This document shows, piece after piece, positions 4,030 through 6,131 of a DNA stretch of 6,131 bases. The notes under the pieces are model-generated. The model was not told the DNA's origin and did not search any database. It worked only from the letters and a program-made list of their open reading frames with translations. This stretch comes from Marvinbryantia sp. (lineage in GTDB: Bacteria; Bacillota; Clostridia; Lachnospirales; Lachnospiraceae). The stretch is taken from NCBI GenBank assembly GCA_016297895.1, contig JAEDFS010000080.1:1-6131 (forward strand). The letters run 5' to 3'. Position 1 is the first letter of the stretch; each line of letters begins with the position of its first letter. The position numbers and the translations under genes are program-made.

Positions 4030-6131
4030 ATGATCTTTAAGCAGAAATGGACCGGTTTTTTGATCAGAAACGGAGAATACGGGGAAGGATTTCCTGTAGA
4101 GGTGCCGGGAAATATTCAGAAGGATTATGCCCGTCATATGGGATGGGGCGATCTGAATTACATGGACAACTGTAAAAAATTCCTGGAGATAGAGGATGAT
4201 TACTGGAGTTATCGGACCAATATTGTCTGCACTCCGGCGGAGAACGAGAGAGTGTACTTTGTGTCCAAAGGAATTGAATATGAGTTTACGATTCTTCTGA
4301 ATGGAGAAAAGCTTCTTCACCAGGAAGGAATGTACACAAAGGTGGAGATCGATATTACAGATGAACTGAGCAGAGGGGGAGAACTGGAGGTGTTGATCTA
4401 TCCACATCCCAAGAGAGAGGGAGCGGCACCGGGGCGGGAGATGGCAGATCAGAGCTGCAAGCCTGCGGATGAATATGGCTGGGACTGGCACCCGAGAGTT
4501 CTTGTCTCAGGACTCTGGGAAGATACCTATATTGAGACCAGGACAGAGGAACATATCGGTCAGGTGGAGGTATTCTATGAGCTGTCTGATGATCTGAAAA
4601 GTGCAGAGGTACGTTTGTGGATCGACTGTAAAAAAGAAGCGCTGATCGAATTTTATGATATGGAAGGCCGGATGGTCTACCGGGGATATGAAAAATCTTT
4701 TCAATTGGAGAATATCCATCTCTGGTGGTGCAACGAACAGGGAGTGCCCTATCTGTACAGCTGGATCGTAAGTACCGGGCAGGAGAGAAAGACCGGCAGG
4801 ATCGGATTTCGAAAGATCCGTCTGGTGATGAATGAAGGAGCCTGGGAACATCCGTCCGATTTTCCGAAATCCAGAAGTGCGGCACCCATTACCATTGAAT
4901 TAAACGGAAGAAGGATCTTTGCAAAAGGCAGCAACTGGGTCAATCCGGAAGTGTTTACGGGCACGATCTCCGGGGAGACCTACGAGAAAGAAGTGGACTA
5001 TGCAAAAGAAGCCCACATGAACATTCTTCGCTGCTGGGGCGGGGCGGTGATCGATAAGGATGCTTTTTTTGATCGCTGCGATGAAAACGGGATCATGGTA
5101 TGGCAGGAATTTCCGCTGGCATGCAACAATTATAAGGGAACACCCAGGTATCTGCGGGTGCTGGAGCAGGAAGCAGTCTCTATCATAAAAAGGCTGCGGA
5201 CAAGAACCTGTCTTGTCCTGTGGTGCGGCGGAAATGAGCTTCTGAATGCCTGGTCCAAAATGACGGATCAGTCCCATGCCCTTCGTCTGCTGGACAAGTT
5301 GTGTTATGAGCTGGATTTTGACCGCCCGTTTTTGAAGACCTCTCCCAGTGAAGGAATGGGACATGGTCATTATGAATTCTGTGATCTCTCTATTGACAGC
5401 AGCAGGACCGTATTTGAATTATACCGCAATTCCCATTGTACCGCATATTCGGAATTTGGCGTGCCGGGCATTGCTGATATGGAACAGCTGAAGCTTATTT
5501 TCACGGAGGAAGTCATACATAATATTCAGATCAAAGAACCGTGGATCCTTCATCACGGTCTGATGGCATGGAAACCGGATTCCTGGCTGAATCTGGATGT
5601 GATCAACTGGATCTTCGGCAGACAGGACAGCATGGAGGACTATATTGAAAAAAGCGAGATCCTTCAGTGCGAAGGCTACAAATGCATTTTTGAAGAGGCA
5701 AGAAAACAGAAAGGAAAATGCTCCATGGCAATCAACTGGGTATACAATGAACCATGGATCACGGCTGCGGGGAACAATCTTTTAGCTTATCCTTACAAGA
5801 GAAAGAAAGCCTATTATGCAGTGCAGGCGTCTCTCCGGCCGGTCCTTCCCAGCATTCGTCTGGAACATTTTATTTACAGACCCGGGGAAATGCTCCGGGG
5901 TGAGATCTGGCTTTTAAATGACAGTGTGGACTCTGTATCGGATGCGATAGAGGTCTTTCTTACCATAGACGGTGAGGAAAGGCATATTATGACATGGGAG
6001 ACCGGTGTCGTAAAAGCGAATACAAATGCATGCGGGAATATGATCAATGTGAAGCTGCCGGAGACGAAGACCCAGCTCATAAAGATTACCCTGAAGGCGT
6101 CCTGCGGAACCAGCGAATACCGTGTCCTGTA
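4030..6131 (+). CDS. Glycoside hydrolase family 2, beta-mannosidase-like (3' end outside window)
   Basis: The frame is open from ATG 4030, with AGGAGG 8 nt upstream, to the window edge: 700 codons of a family that usually has 800-850 or more. No signal peptide is visible (MIFKQKWTGF), so it is probably cytoplasmic and acts on imported oligosaccharides. Apparent domains are an N-terminal sugar-binding jelly roll (about 1-180) containing YGWDWHPRVLVSGLWED (149-165), close to the FGWDWGPR...SGIW motif of beta-mannosidases; an Ig-like domain (about 185-285); a TIM barrel (about 290-600); and the start of a further beta domain. The barrel has KGSNWVNPEVF (299-309), RCWGG (334-338), WQEFPLAC (358-365), the presumed acid/base Glu403 in LWCGGNE, GMGHGHY (442-448) and the presumed nucleophile Glu475 in YSEFG. 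GGNE replaces the more usual GNNE, so exact specificity (mannoside or another beta-linked hexoside) is open. It is divergent from, and functionally unrelated to, the thi operon. Confidence 0.88.
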   Translation, partial: MIFKQKWTGFLIRNGEYGEGFPVEVPGNIQKDYARHMGWGDLNYMDNCKKFLEIEDDYWSYRTNIVCTPAENERVYFVSKGIEYEFTILLNGEKLLHQEGMYTKVEIDITDELSRGGELEVLIYPHPKREGAAPGREMADQSCKPADEYGWDWHPRVLVSGLWEDTYIETRTEEHIGQVEVFYELSDDLKSAEVRLWIDCKKEALIEFYDMEGRMVYRGYEKSFQLENIHLWWCNEQGVPYLYSWIVSTGQERKTGRIGFRKIRLVMNEGAWEHPSDFPKSRSAAPITIELNGRRIFAKGSNWVNPEVFTGTISGETYEKEVDYAKEAHMNILRCWGGAVIDKDAFFDRCDENGIMVWQEFPLACNNYKGTPRYLRVLEQEAVSIIKRLRTRTCLVLWCGGNELLNAWSKMTDQSHALRLLDKLCYELDFDRPFLKTSPSEGMGHGHYEFCDLSIDSSRTVFELYRNSHCTAYSEFGVPGIADMEQLKLIFTEEVIHNIQIKEPWILHHGLMAWKPDSWLNLDVINWIFGRQDSMEDYIEKSEILQCEGYKCIFEEARKQKGKCSMAINWVYNEPWITAAGNNLLAYPYKRKKAYYAVQASLRPVLPSIRLEHFIYRPGEMLRGEIWLLNDSVDSVSDAIEVFLTIDGEERHIMTWETGVVKANTNACGNMINVKLPETKTQLIKITLKASCGTSEYRVL

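Noticed and set aside
3544..4491. 315-codon minus frame extending thiS far upstream
   Set aside because: Only its last 64 codons are ThiS. The rest crosses the promoter, the terminator hairpin and the antisense strand of the GH2 gene, and is low-complexity shadow sequence.
4355..5370. Several minus-strand frames opposite the GH2 gene
   Set aside because: They overlap one another and the well-supported GH2 reading frame, and their translations are Pro/Ser/Arg/His-rich as expected of shadows.

Overview
The window looks like chromosomal DNA of an anaerobic gut-type Clostridium relative, most likely Lachnospiraceae. This is inferred from the thiS-thiF-thiG-thiH-tenI gene order, the short ThiF type, consensus sigma-A promoters, strong AGGAGG ribosome binding sites and a cytoplasmic GH2 mannosidase-like enzyme. 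I see no mobile element, CRISPR array, tRNA or rRNA.

Layout. Positions 1-284 (+) hold the 3' end of a gene for a probable extracytoplasmic or lipoprotein-type protein. Its stop codon abuts the stop codon of the last gene of a five-gene minus-strand operon (853-3738 plus tenI at 285-872). In transcription order the operon is thiS, thiF, thiG, thiH and tenI. These genes make the thiazole half of thiamin: ThiF adenylates the ThiS C-terminus, which becomes a thiocarboxylate sulfur carrier. ThiH (radical SAM) makes dehydroglycine from tyrosine, ThiG condenses these with deoxyxylulose phosphate, and TenI aromatises the product by tautomerisation. The last gene would often be labelled thiE, but its motifs are those of TenI. 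No gene for the pyrimidine half (thiC, thiD) or for the final coupling (a true thiE) is present.

The 291-bp divergent intergenic region (3739-4029) carries the control elements. A perfect TTGACA-17-TATAAT promoter drives the thi operon. It is followed by a leader with a 21-bp hairpin and U-tract, a transcription terminator immediately upstream of thiS. The position, small size and lack of TPP-riboswitch motifs match the thiS-motif RNA, the HMP-PP riboswitch whose aptamer is embedded in a terminator stem. This fits the operon: pyrimidine precursor accumulation would signal a need for thiazole. A second, extended -10 promoter faces right and drives a GH2 beta-mannosidase-like gene (4030 to the window edge, 700 codons visible, 3' end missing).

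Signals not explained by simple gene annotation are a perfect 14-bp inverted repeat inside tenI, tandem hairpins with a U-tract antisense inside the neighbouring convergent gene (a likely operon terminator), an 8-bp inverted repeat wrapped around the thi -10 box, and unusual start regions for thiS and thiF. The pathway itself is known; nothing here shows a wholly new system.
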